A stretch of 64,000 nucleotides of DNA from Sporothrix humicola (Eukaryota; Ascomycota; Sordariomycetes; Ophiostomatales; Ophiostomataceae), in the NCBI GenBank assembly GCA_021396245.1, contig WNYE01000035.1:186001-250000 (forward strand), read 5' to 3'. Both the position numbers and the translations under genes were made by a program. Under the pieces are notes generated by a model, which worked only from the letters and a program-made list of their open reading frames with translations, was not told where the DNA came from and made no database searches. Shown here in pieces: positions 1-9,589 of the stretch (positions within the stretch are counted from its first letter, which is position 1; every line of letters starts with the position of its first letter).

Positions 1-1246
1 TTTGAAGAGAGCACCAGCTTACCTAACAAGATTTTTTTAAAAGAGTGTCCATAGTACAGCTAAAAACATCCAAGATCGAGACAGTTCAGCAGACAACAGA
101 ATAAACATCTCCAACTTGCTTCAACTGCCGTCCAAGCGGACGTTCTGAGCACGCTGCTTCTCAGACGGCATCCTCCGCCTTCACCCGCTTCCAAGCCTTC
201 CAATCTCACTTCCGTGCACGTCCGTTGTGACGAAAACCTTGTTTCTGCGCGGAATCGACTAAACGCACGGTCATTACAGTTACAGTTACAGTTAAACCCC
301 ATGTTGCGTACTTTGTGGGGGCAGTGACGAACAGTAAAAGACGCGCTTTCCTTGGCTGTGAGCTTATCTCACGGGTAACGAACGTGCGCACCCTGATCTG
401 CACTTGCCTAGTTTTGTTTCACGGTTTTTGTCGAAGGAAACAGTGTCCACTCTCCCACCTTGGCTCTTGCCAAGTTCGAAGATTTTGTATCTCTGTTCTG
501 ACTGTGAATGCCACTCGCGCCTGCCGTTGCAGCTAACCAAGTCCCCGGGCTTGTAAAATGAGCTTGCCTGAACTCTATTGGTGCCTTCCTCGTTCACATG
601 CTAGACTTGGGAGAAAAAGGAGAAATAGGGGTGTTATTACGAGTTTTTGCTCGCTATTTTAAGCTTCTAGTCCGTCGTATTCCAGCGTATTACTTGCACA
701 ATGTACTTTTTTCTACTTGGAGAAGGCGCGCAGAACATGTCTAATTCAATGTACCGCGCCTGTGCCCCTGGATTCCTGTTTCTTGTTTTTGGGGTGCGGC
801 ATGGTGGCGCCTTCCGTTATTTGCGTAGATTTGGTCTTGTTGGTCCTTTTCCCCTTCTTATCCCGATCTCGTGCCTTCTCCTCCATCCAAAGCTCTTCTC
901 TTCTTCCCAAATCTCGCGATCTTTCATCTCGACTTTCCGAATTTTGGGTTTTCTCGACTCTTTTCTTGGTACTCCGACACGATCCTGTCTCCGTCTTACT
1001 GACGCGACGAGAACGCAACCGCACCCGCTTTTTTGTGTAGTTGCGCCCAAAAAAGCTTGGCGATTCCCCCCAATTGAACGCAGATTCAACTGTCCCTTAC
1101 GAGCATAGCGAATATTGGCATTACGTTTTGGAGTCTTGGGATTACTGGTTTACAGCGCTCTTTGACCATTTTTGGCCAATTTTGGTAGCGGCCAAGGCCC
1201 CAACGCCCATCACGACGCCTCGCGAGAAACATACCAAGAGGGAGCG
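1..1246. other. Intergenic / 5' region of the GT17 gene
   Basis: No convincing gene is visible on either strand; open frames are short and none resembles a known protein. A hexamer (TTACAG) is repeated three times at about 274-291. From about 830 to 1010 the + strand is rich in T and C tracts, as is common upstream of fungal start codons. CCAAT sequences occur near 1069 and 1174 and could be promoter elements of the downstream gene. Confidence 0.5.
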
Positions 1247-2479
1247 ATGCGCCTTTTGGTGCCGGCGCCACTCGGGCCAGGCCGTACGATCAGGACGTTT
1301 ATTCTTGCTCTGGCCGGTCTGACTGTGACGTGGTGTTTGTGGACGAGCGATGCTAGATCTGGTGTCTACGATCTCGGGGCTGCGAGCAGCGGCAGCAACA
1401 ATGCAGACAGCGTGGTCTCTACAGAAGCTGTCTGCAAAGCGCAAGGTTGGCAGCCGTTCGTGCCTCGATCCTACCACGGCGTGGCAGCGCGGCCACGCAA
1501 AGTCTACGATCTGTGCATGGTCAATGCCGAGCTCGACTGGCTCGAGATCCGCCTTAACACAACGTACGACGAGGTCGACTACTTTGTGATTGTCGAGGGC
1601 GCCAAGACATTTACGGGGCTCGACAAGCCGCTCACAATCCGCGACAACTGGGACCGCTTCAAGCCCTACCACGCCAAGATGCTCTACCACGAGCTCGAGT
1701 ACCCGGCCAACTTTAACCCGCTGCGCGCCTGGGACCGCGAGGATTTGCAGCGCAACGCCATGTTCCTACAGGCTCTGGGGCCGGACGCCAAGGTTGTGGA
1801 CGCAGACACCAAAATCGACCCCAGCAAGCCCGGCGGCGGCATCCCTCTCGACGCCCTCCCTCACCAGGGCGATGTGCTTGTCGTTGCCGACGTCGACGAG
1901 ATTCCGCGGCCCGAGACGCTGCGCGCCCTGCGCCTGTGCCAGTTCCCGCGCCGCCTGACCCTGCGCAGCCAGTTTTACTACTACAGCTTCCAGTTCCGCC
2001 ACCAGGGCCCCGAATGGGCACATCCGCAGGCGACCTTTTACGACGGGCCGGGCAACACCGTGCTGCCCGTCAACCTGCGCAACGGCGACGGGCGGCGCGG
2101 CGGCGACGCGACGAGTCTGCTGGGCCGCCTGTTCCAGCTGATTTTCACTCCCTTTACCGCTCTGGCGCGCCATATGGACAAGGCCGACATGGCCAATGCG
2201 GGGTGGCACTGCTCGTCGTGCTACGCAACCATGGCCGAGCTGATGCACAAGCTCGAGAGCGTGTCGCACGTGTGGATGAACCACGAGTTCTTCCGCAACC
2301 CCGACCGCGCCGCGCACCATGTGCGGCTGGGCCTTGATTTGTGGGACCGCGAGAGCGAAAAGTACGACCGCATCGACAACAACAAGGACGTGCCGAGCTT
2401 CTTGTTGGCACAGCCGGAGCGCTTCCGCTACATGTTGAACCGTGACGGCGACTCGGCGGGTTTTAGCGACTACCCATGA
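1247..2479 (+). CDS. Glycosyltransferase family 17 protein (type II membrane)
   Basis: Single-exon protein of 410 residues. It resembles GT17 enzymes, the family of beta-1,4-mannosyl-glycoprotein beta-1,4-N-acetylglucosaminyltransferase (GnT-III). The catalytic region spans roughly residues 86-390 and opens with VYDLCMVNAELDWLEIRL, followed by DYFVIVEGAKTFTG. A DVD triad at residues 215-217 (VVADVDEIPRP) is a likely metal/nucleotide-sugar motif. Residues about 17-32 form a hydrophobic stretch after a short basic N-terminus, consistent with a Golgi signal anchor. The start was placed at the ATG at 1247. The open frame extends upstream to a TTG at 1172, but there is no earlier in-frame ATG and 1247 gives the expected anchor. 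The acceptor in fungi is not established from sequence, so true GnT-III activity is not claimed. The next gene is convergent. Confidence 0.88.
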   Translation: MRLLVPAPLGPGRTIRTFILALAGLTVTWCLWTSDARSGVYDLGAASSGSNNADSVVSTEAVCKAQGWQPFVPRSYHGVAARPRKVYDLCMVNAELDWLEIRLNTTYDEVDYFVIVEGAKTFTGLDKPLTIRDNWDRFKPYHAKMLYHELEYPANFNPLRAWDREDLQRNAMFLQALGPDAKVVDADTKIDPSKPGGGIPLDALPHQGDVLVVADVDEIPRPETLRALRLCQFPRRLTLRSQFYYYSFQFRHQGPEWAHPQATFYDGPGNTVLPVNLRNGDGRRGGDATSLLGRLFQLIFTPFTALARHMDKADMANAGWHCSSCYATMAELMHKLESVSHVWMNHEFFRNPDRAAHHVRLGLDLWDRESEKYDRIDNNKDVPSFLLAQPERFRYMLNRDGDSAGFSDYP

Positions 2480-3002
2480 ATTGGGGTTTAATTTGGGGTT
2501 TTATTTGGACACGGTAATAATGGCGTTTTTGGGTGTTGGTTATATGATTTGGAATACACCGGGTTTCTTTTTTGGTCCAGGGGTTTTCAGGATAATAGCG
2601 ATTTAAACAAGGGCTTTGAATGGCACTGCGCTGTATTATACGGAGTTTTGGGAATTACGATTTCTTACGCTGACGGCAGTTTAAGTCAGGATAGAAAGGA
2701 ATGTTGGATAACTTTGAATAAGATTGAATAATAGTAGAAAAAAGGTCAGATGCAAAACAAAAACTCTATCGTTTGTGATAAACCAGGCAAAAAGGCAGTC
2801 GTAAGATCCCGAACAGAACAGAACATGACAGAAATGCAAGTATTCAAAATGATAAACCAAAAGAGAGAAAGAAATAAAAAAGAAATAGAAAACAGAAAGT
2901 GCAGAAGAAGAAGGAGAAAAGCAGGGGAAAGAGATCAAAAAAGAGAAAAGAAAAGGTCAGAAAAATGGAAACCAAATGACAATCGTGGACAACTCTCAGT
3001 CA
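2480..3002. other. Convergent 3' intergenic region
   Basis: This is the shared 3' flank of two convergent genes. The + strand is strongly purine-rich from about 2850 to 2970 (GAAA/AAAGA runs). AATAA-type strings near 2720 could serve polyadenylation. No gene is seen. Confidence 0.5.
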
Positions 3003-4969
3003 TCACCGTGCTGCCGGAGCATTAATGGTCAGGTCGTTAGGCGAGACCGTGGCCGGGATCATGGTCGGGATAGCCGAAGCAGCGCCAATAAAGGAGCGCG
3101 CGGCACCGGCCTTTTCCTCGGCGACCATGACAGGCTCAACAACACGCTGCACAACACTCTCGAAAGCATCGCGCTCCATGACGGCACCAAAGTACAGGCA
3201 GCGCACAACGCCAACAAACTCGCGCTTGAGGGCATTGAGAACGTCAAGGCGCAGCAGGATAGACAGCGGGTAGCGGGCGCTGAGCTCGAACCAGGCCTGG
3301 ACGGGCGCCAGCTCCATCTCTGAGATGGGATTGAGCGAGACGGCCAGGCCATACAGAGTCTGCAGGGTGATGTCGGGGGCCTGCCAGGTGAGGCCCTGGG
3401 AAGCTTGGTGGGCGGCCATGTGCTTGCTGGTAGACTCCGGGTTCTCGGGCTCGGTGTTGGTGATAAAAGCAGTCATGTCCTTGGCGGACGTCTCAATGGA
3501 CGAGAAGACGCCCGAGGGTGCGTCACGCAGGAACAGGTTTGTGGCCATGAGGGCGTGGCCGCTGTCGGCGCAAATCTCGGCATCGGGCTCGTGGAACTGG
3601 TGACCAGCATGACCCCAACAAACATGTTCGAGACTGTCAAGAAGAAGAAAAAGAGCGTTAGTGGACGTTTAACATTTAAATAAATGCTGGAAAGGATGGG
3701 GGTGTAGACGTACGCAAGAACAAAGTTGACTACTTGGTGAGTTTGAGCGACCGTTAGGTTCGGCAGAATATAAGCCATGGCAGACAGCTGGTTTTCAGTG
3801 CCACTTCCGGCAGCAGCAACGGTCTCGCTGCCTGCAGGGGCAGAAGCCAGTTCTGTGTGGAAGTTGGGTGTGAAGCCCGGGTCAAGCGGTGATACCGCGG
3901 CAACAGGCGGAACCGGATAGCTGCTGGTGGCATCGTCCGAACCGAGTGGTGTGTTAAAGTCTGGCGGTGATGTCGTGTTGTTGGCGGTGGCGGCAGCGTT
4001 GGGGTCGAGGCTCGAGATCTGGTAGACCGGGTTGCCAATGGCCTCGTCCATGACAATGCTGACCGTGATGTCATCGAGGTCGATGCCATCGAAGATGGAC
4101 GTCGGGCTATCCATGCTCTCGCCGCTTTCGAGACCGCCGCTGCTGCTGACAGTGCCGCCAGGTGAGGTGGCTGTCGTGCTCGGGAAATGCGTTCCGTCGT
4201 TCGACGATATCGACAGTGGCGAGAACGATGCGGCCACGTTGTCGACGGTTGCGGGTCCTTGCTGGAACGGCACAGGCGGCGCCGGGGTGACGGACAGTTG
4301 CGGCACGTCTGTCATCATGGTGTCCATTCTGACTCCTCCTGGAACTCCCCCTACTCCTCCCATTCCCCCTCCGAATCCTCCCTGCGGCCCCACGGCCACC
4401 ATCCCCGTCCCGACATTGACACCGCCGCGGTTGTCCCTGACCATCGAAACCACGCCCAGCTGCACGCGGATGGCTTCATTGTCTTTCTGGATCGTCCGCA
4501 TGTCCTGCTCGGCCGTCGTGATCAGGTCCCGCAGCATGTCAATGTCGAGCTCTAGTTGGCGCATATAGTCGGCCTTGCGCTTTCGGTGCTGGATCTGGGC
4601 GCGCCGGACTTGCGCCCGCCGAATCTGAGCCTTCTCTTTGGCGGTGCGCTGCTGAGGTCCTGCTCCTCCCCCATGTACAGAATCTGCGTCTTCTGCTCCG
4701 CCCGAAGACGAGCCACCTTCTTCACCTTGTGCTCGTGACGCTTCTTCCGCGCCACCTCCACTGCCACGACCGCCGCCACTAGAACTACTGCGACCACCAT
4801 CTTGGTTGTTGCTGTCGTCGGTGTTGGGGGTGTTGTTGGTTGTGCGTTTCTTGGTGCGAGATTTGCTGATGCGAGGTACTGTGAGTTGCTTGTTGTTAGT
4901 CTTGCTGGGCGAGACCATGGGCTGTTGAGCTTGAGCTTGTTGGGCTTGTTGTGCTGTTTGATAGATCAT
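3003..4969 (-). CDS. bZIP-type transcription factor, fungal class with variant basic region
   Basis: Two exons, 4969-3714 and 3633-3003, joined across an 80-nt intron (GTACGT donor, CACTAAC branch point, ACAG acceptor), give 628 residues. The intron was placed so that the frame continues as LEHVCWGHAGHQFHEP, a C-terminal segment I associate with this fungal group. A basic region lies at residues about 108-132 (RRAQVRRAQIQHRKRK). A coiled coil follows at about 139-170. The usual bZIP asparagine is Val121 here, while the invariant arginine (Arg129) is kept. The N-terminus is rich in Q, S and G, and the middle is S/T/P-rich. The C-terminal region (GHALMATNLFLRDAP onward) is predicted helical. 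Nuclear DNA-binding regulator is the family expectation; targets are unknown. The start is the ATG at 4969. Confidence 0.85.
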
Positions 4970-5050
4970 GTCGAAAGAGGAAAGAAAAAAGAAGGGAAAG
5001 AAGACGAAGGCCAGCCGTCTTTAAGTATCAAGATGCAGATGGGAAGAAGA

Positions 5051-5076
5051 GTATGGGATAGTATGGGATAGTATGG
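5051..5076. repeat. 10-bp tandem repeat (GTATGGGATA)n
   Basis: The decamer GTATGGGATA is present twice in a row (5051-5070), followed by a partial third copy. Related GTATG/GTGTGACA strings continue to about 5120. It lies 80-110 bp upstream of the bZIP start, so it is within its leader or promoter. Confidence 0.85.
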
Positions 5077-5680
5077 AAATAGTATGTGTGACAGCGTGTG
5101 ACAATATGTGATAGTATGAAAGGAGATCAACAATGCCAAGCATAGGGCAGGAAAAGGGCTGCGTGACAAAGCCAAGACGAGAAGGGGATGCCACAACTAC
5201 GTAACGAGGCTGTGTATCGTGAATGATGACAAAGGCCAGTTGCCAAAAGAGGATATGAGACGACGTAACCAAGACGCAAAGAATGGGAATAGAGCGCGGG
5301 AAGGGGGAAGAGAAAGAGGAACAGGAAGAAAAGAACGTGTAAAACAAGGCTAGCACTGCCACGGTGCTGCCGGGCACGCGTCCATATATGCCCCTGTGGA
5401 CTGTTGATTCCATCCACCAGCCTTAGGGGGATTTAGGCGCACTTAGACGCCCTTTGTCCCAAAAAGGCAAGAAATTGAAATCAACAGAACTACAATATAA
5501 TCAATATTGCAGAAAGCAGACAAGGCATGAGGATCGCGTGAATCGCGTGCAAAGTCCACTCAAATCAACTGGGAAACATGAAGAAATCGAAAAAAGGGGA
5601 CAGAAAATCAAGAAATCAGAAAAAGAACCGCCGAAACATCAGGAATACAGAATAGCATCGCAACACTTGTGCACATGAAT

Positions 5681-5720
5681 GGTGCCCCATGGTGCCCCAA
5701 TAGCTGCCCATGCACTGCAA
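5681..5720. repeat. Degenerate 10-bp tandem repeat, GGTGCCCCAW core
   Basis: Successive decamers read GGTGCCCCAT, GGTGCCCCAA, TAGCTGCCCA and TGCACTGCAA. The first two are nearly identical and the next two are decayed. There is no coding potential around it. Confidence 0.6.
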
Positions 5721-5830
5721 GACAGCCACAAACCGAACACCGAACAGAACATACTCCATCGACTAGTTGAAGTTCACCCTTGACATCGCCGACCAAACAT
5801 GCACTTGCAGGCCTGGCCATGAAACCATGC

Positions 5831-5874
5831 GGCTCCTTTCTGGCTCTGTTTAGGCTCTATCTTGGCTCCTTTCA
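5831..5874. repeat. 11-bp tandem repeat with GGCTC core, four copies
   Basis: GGCTC occurs at 5831, 5842, 5853 and 5864, exactly 11 bp apart, each followed by a T-rich hexamer (for example GGCTCCTTTCT, GGCTCTGTTTA). It is a short non-coding array whose period is close to one turn of the DNA helix. Confidence 0.85.
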
Positions 5875-6514
5875 CTCCCTTCTCGTATAATGTGCCAGTC
5901 ATTTCGTGCCATTCGGGTCCATGTTCCTGTCATCATTCCACATAGCGAGATGCAGCCTGGAATCCTGCGGTTCCAGCGTCCTGCAACCTGCGACATGCAA
6001 TGCTCTGTGGCCATGGCATGCCGTGGCATCTGGAATCTCTCCTCGTGAAAGGTAGTTTTGTTGATGCGGATTGTTCCGCGGTGTCTTCTCATACATGCCG
6101 TCGCCGACATCGTCAACAGCAAAACTCAAACAGGGGATCTCGAACTAATAATGAGTCCGTGGCCTATCAAACACATTGACAACCCCTCAGCCAAGGCGGA
6201 ATAGTAGATAAAGCAGGCCTAGCCGCCGCTCTCTTCCACCCTTCCACTTGTCCTCGCGGGTAGCCAAGGCCAAATTTGAAATATTTCCTCAGTATTTGTA
6301 TTCGTGTGCTCCGTTTTGGGAATGAGTCGCCCATCAGGCTCTCCGTTTCGAGCATCTGACCTCGTTCAACGGGATTTGTGACGTTTTGAATGAGAGATCG
6401 AGCCTAGCCAAGGCGCGCTTCTTGGGTTCCCTGACCTTTCTCGCCTAGCATTGCCTCTTTCATGCAGCCACGCCTATTGTGGTCCATCCTGGCCCGAAGA
6501 GGCTACTCAGCGGA

Positions 6515-6536
6515 CAGCAAGCCGCCAGCAAGCCGC
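6515..6536. repeat. 11-bp direct repeat CAGCAAGCCGC x2
   Basis: Two perfect, adjacent copies of an 11-mer in non-coding sequence. Confidence 0.85.
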
Positions 6537-8041
6537 CAATATCCTATGCTCGAAGGCGTGGCATATGGGGACTGCAACGGCGCAATTCCGGATGGACCAT
6601 CAGAAGGGCCAGGACAAGACAGGCAAATCCCGTTCTTGTCGACATCCGTTGGACATCCTGGTGGACAGAGCCATGACAAGCGTGGAGCAAGAATGCTTGG
6701 CTTGCACAATCAGACATGCACAGTAGGAAGAAACTGAGCACAAACAGGAAACGGCCACATAGTGCTGCTCAGTTGACGTCTCTCCTGTTCAGCTCTGATG
6801 TCGTCCAAATTGTGTCTGCAGGTCCGCTAATCCACCTTGCCTGCCGGGTGAGCTGCATGCAGACGAGACAAGACAGGTTTAGTCCGTACACCAAACGCCG
6901 CTGTATCGAGATCGCATGGAATCTTCCCACGGTAGCCTATAAAAAGGTTCCCCCCTCGCATCTTTCTCGACGTTTTCTCGACGTGCTCCGTATTTATTCA
7001 AATCACGACGGTCACCGTAGCCAATACCACGCTTTTACCCTGCAACCACTGGGAGATTGGGGTCAGAGGGGTTGTGACACGGAAGACTGAGGGCCTAGCC
7101 AGTGCCAGGATATGTAAGAGGCATGGGAAAGGGAAAGCTAGGCCTTATGAAAAGAGAACTCTGGAGAGGGAGGGGTGTTATTTCTGGTGCTGATGGGCCT
7201 GATTAACCCAGCGGGCTCCACATCGTGATTTGAAAGTGATGGATTCCAGGTCTGGGGGCTTGTCCTCTATTTTTCTTTCCTGAAGGGGGATTCCGCTTGG
7301 TATTTACGGAGGCCCCGGGGCAGTGGCAGGTGGTGGTCAGTCAAGTTTGTGGGGCGCGCGTAGGGCAGCCCGTGTCTCGTCCGGCTCGGACAATGACAAA
7401 TCTTTTGAAATCTTTTTTTGGGTCCCCGTTCGCCCCGGAGGAACTGGTATTTGATAATGGGATAACCCGCAAAATAGACATAGGAGCAAACACATAAAGG
7501 GGGCGTGTAGGAAGCGTAAAGGAGAAGCAGAGGAAGTCTAAAGGAAGGTCAAAGGAACGAAGCTAATGACTTTCAAGCCCAGGCTATTGCAAAAGTGCAA
7601 TATGGAGCAACACTGGTCCCGCCTCCGCTTGAAGAGCGTTTATAAAACGTCAAGGCATCAAGAAAATTTAATATCAAGAGGCAGAGGGGGCTGAAGGGTA
7701 ATTGCAGCCAAGAAGCAGGTCCGACGGGTACGAGAGGCAGTTTTCTCTCACCGCCGAGCTGCTTTCTGGCTGTGCTCTGTATCCAGAAAACCGAGGAGCT
7801 GACAAGAGCTCATACGAGTTTGAGCGACTCAAGGTTGATATCGAAAACAAAGTGATATACGACGTGTATGCCATACATGACACATGTTCTCGGCAGGACA
7901 AGCAACGCGAAGCAACGCAGGCAGATGACGCAGCCAACAGGCAAAAAAAAAAAAACGGGTGCAAGGGGACGCAATAAAGGACGATTGACAGACAATAACA
8001 GACGATAAGAGTGCAATCAGAGACAGTAACAAGACGTGGAT

Positions 8042-8161
8042 TTACATACCGATGGGCACAAACGTAACCTGCCTCGTGGCCGCCGACGCGGCGTCCTTGG
8101 TGCGTTTCCAAAACGACGAGAACGATGGCCGTGCTGAAGGCGGCGACGGAGATGAATCCAT
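8042..8161 (-). CDS. Possible small gene, first exon (unknown protein)
   Basis: From an ATG at 8161 in good context (A at -3) the frame reads MDSSPSPPSARPSFSS, then FWKRTKDAASAATRQVTFVPIG. This is a compositionally coherent, basic, GC3-rich stretch. A textbook GTATGT donor follows immediately. If that donor is not used, the frame stops two codons later and gives a peptide of about 39 residues. If it is spliced, a second exon could begin after TTGTCAG near 7800 and end at about 7674, but I could not confirm it by homology. I do not recognise the protein. A purely spurious frame remains possible. Confidence 0.4.
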   Translation of the reverse strand: MDSSPSPPSARPSFSSFWKRTKDAASAATRQVTFVPIGM

Positions 8162-9589
8162 ATTGGGAAGTGAGAAGCTGAGAATATTGAAGATGCTCAG
8201 TGTGCCCAGTATGTAGTATCTGCGGTCTGCGCGTAATGTGTCTGGATCCGGAGTGGGCGATAATATCACCAACACCAAGAAGCAATAAACCTGTAAAGGG
8301 GGTGTGCGTTTGTGTTTTCGAAAATCCGATCAGGAGGTGTTGGACAAACAAAACGATGTCTGTCTTGTCGAGACGGAGGGAGGCGAAGAAACCTAGAAAC
8401 ACAGAACGTAGAAACGTTTGTGCTTGTTCGTGAAGCAAAGAGGGGGGTGCAGGCGTCAAACGTCTGGGAAAGGAGGGGGGATTGAACGTTTTGCTCGCTT
8501 TTTCCTCTTCTCTCTTTTCCTCTGGGCTTTTTTTGCTCGCACCGTCCGTTTTTCGCAAGGAAAAAGTCTGTAGATATTTGGAATCAATGTTGCTCTTTGA
8601 CGAATGAGGAGGTCAGAAAAAAAAGAGGAGACTAAAATGCCCGAAAGAGCCCCCTTATTCCTTTTAAAGCCCGGCAGCGACACCGAGCCGCTGGGATTGA
8701 CAGGATTGACGGATTGACTCGGCTGGCGCTTTCGCTTTGTCGTCTGGGCGGATGTGCAAGGGTCGCTGAGTCGCTCGTCTTCCTCTTGTTTTTGCTTATG
8801 TCTTTTTGTGGATGTTGGGACGAAGATGGTTTGGAATTGTCATTTCCTATTTGAGAAGTGTGGCGAAAACACAACAGCCCCCAGTTCCACAGCTACGGGA
8901 AGGAACGATGGAAGCCACAAGGCGCCTTCCGAAACCTGTCATTCTAATTTCATCGCGCTTTCCCATCTTGCCGGATTCCCATCTTAGCCATGACTTTGTT
9001 AATCATCGTCACAATTCTTCCAAATAGCATTGTTACAATCACGTGAAGCTTCACTGTCTCACCCGGCTTTGTCTTTTTGACAGCTTGACGGTCAGCAGTC
9101 TATCTCACCGGGACAGTGGTTCGCTAGCTCCACCTTTTGGGCTGGGCCGTTGATTTAATCAATTGGACTTCCTTAAATATTGGGGCACGGAAGTTTTTGG
9201 GGGGGTATTTCGACTTCAATGGGGATTTGTGGGGTGAGAAAATTGCCACTCGCAGATTACATGGTGATTCCTACAAATCTCTATCATTCTACTATGTACA
9301 TACGTCGTACTGTCTCGGTTACCTACGAGCACAAATGCATCGTGAGAGTAACAATTTCAAGTGAATCAAGATGACAGTTTGAAAGACAGAAAATATCATT
9401 TCATTCGTAATATCGCTCAAAAACTAATAGGACCCATTATCATGGTCAAAATAACAATGCAAAAAATGTACACTTTTGAAGAGCAGCCGCTCTGATGTCG
9501 CTTGAAAAATGATGCCAGATAAATCAACCACACAAGACTCCTAGATAATGCCAAAGACATGGAAAGAAAATGCAGCGCCACACACTGGT
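8162..9589. other. Intergenic region between the small 8-kb locus and RRN3
   Basis: No gene is recognised. The segment next to 8161 reads like a transcript leader on the - strand. The - strand is purine-rich near 8465-8540. The segment next to 9590 is the RRN3 3' flank. Confidence 0.45.

Larger units (their letters stand above)
4970..8041. other. Gene-poor intergenic region with short tandem repeats
   Basis: No gene is recognised. The part next to 4969 is the promoter/leader of the bZIP gene; CATATATGGA at 5381-5390 is a possible TATA-like site. Four small tandem arrays with a 10-11 bp period lie within 1.5 kb and are listed separately. TATA-like strings also occur on the + strand near 6941 (CCTATAAAAAGG) and 7640 (TTATAAAA), with no convincing reading frame downstream. 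Confidence 0.5.

Noticed and set aside
1172..1246. N-terminal extension of the GT17 protein
   Set aside because: It starts at TTG and no in-frame ATG precedes 1247; the extension would bury the signal anchor.
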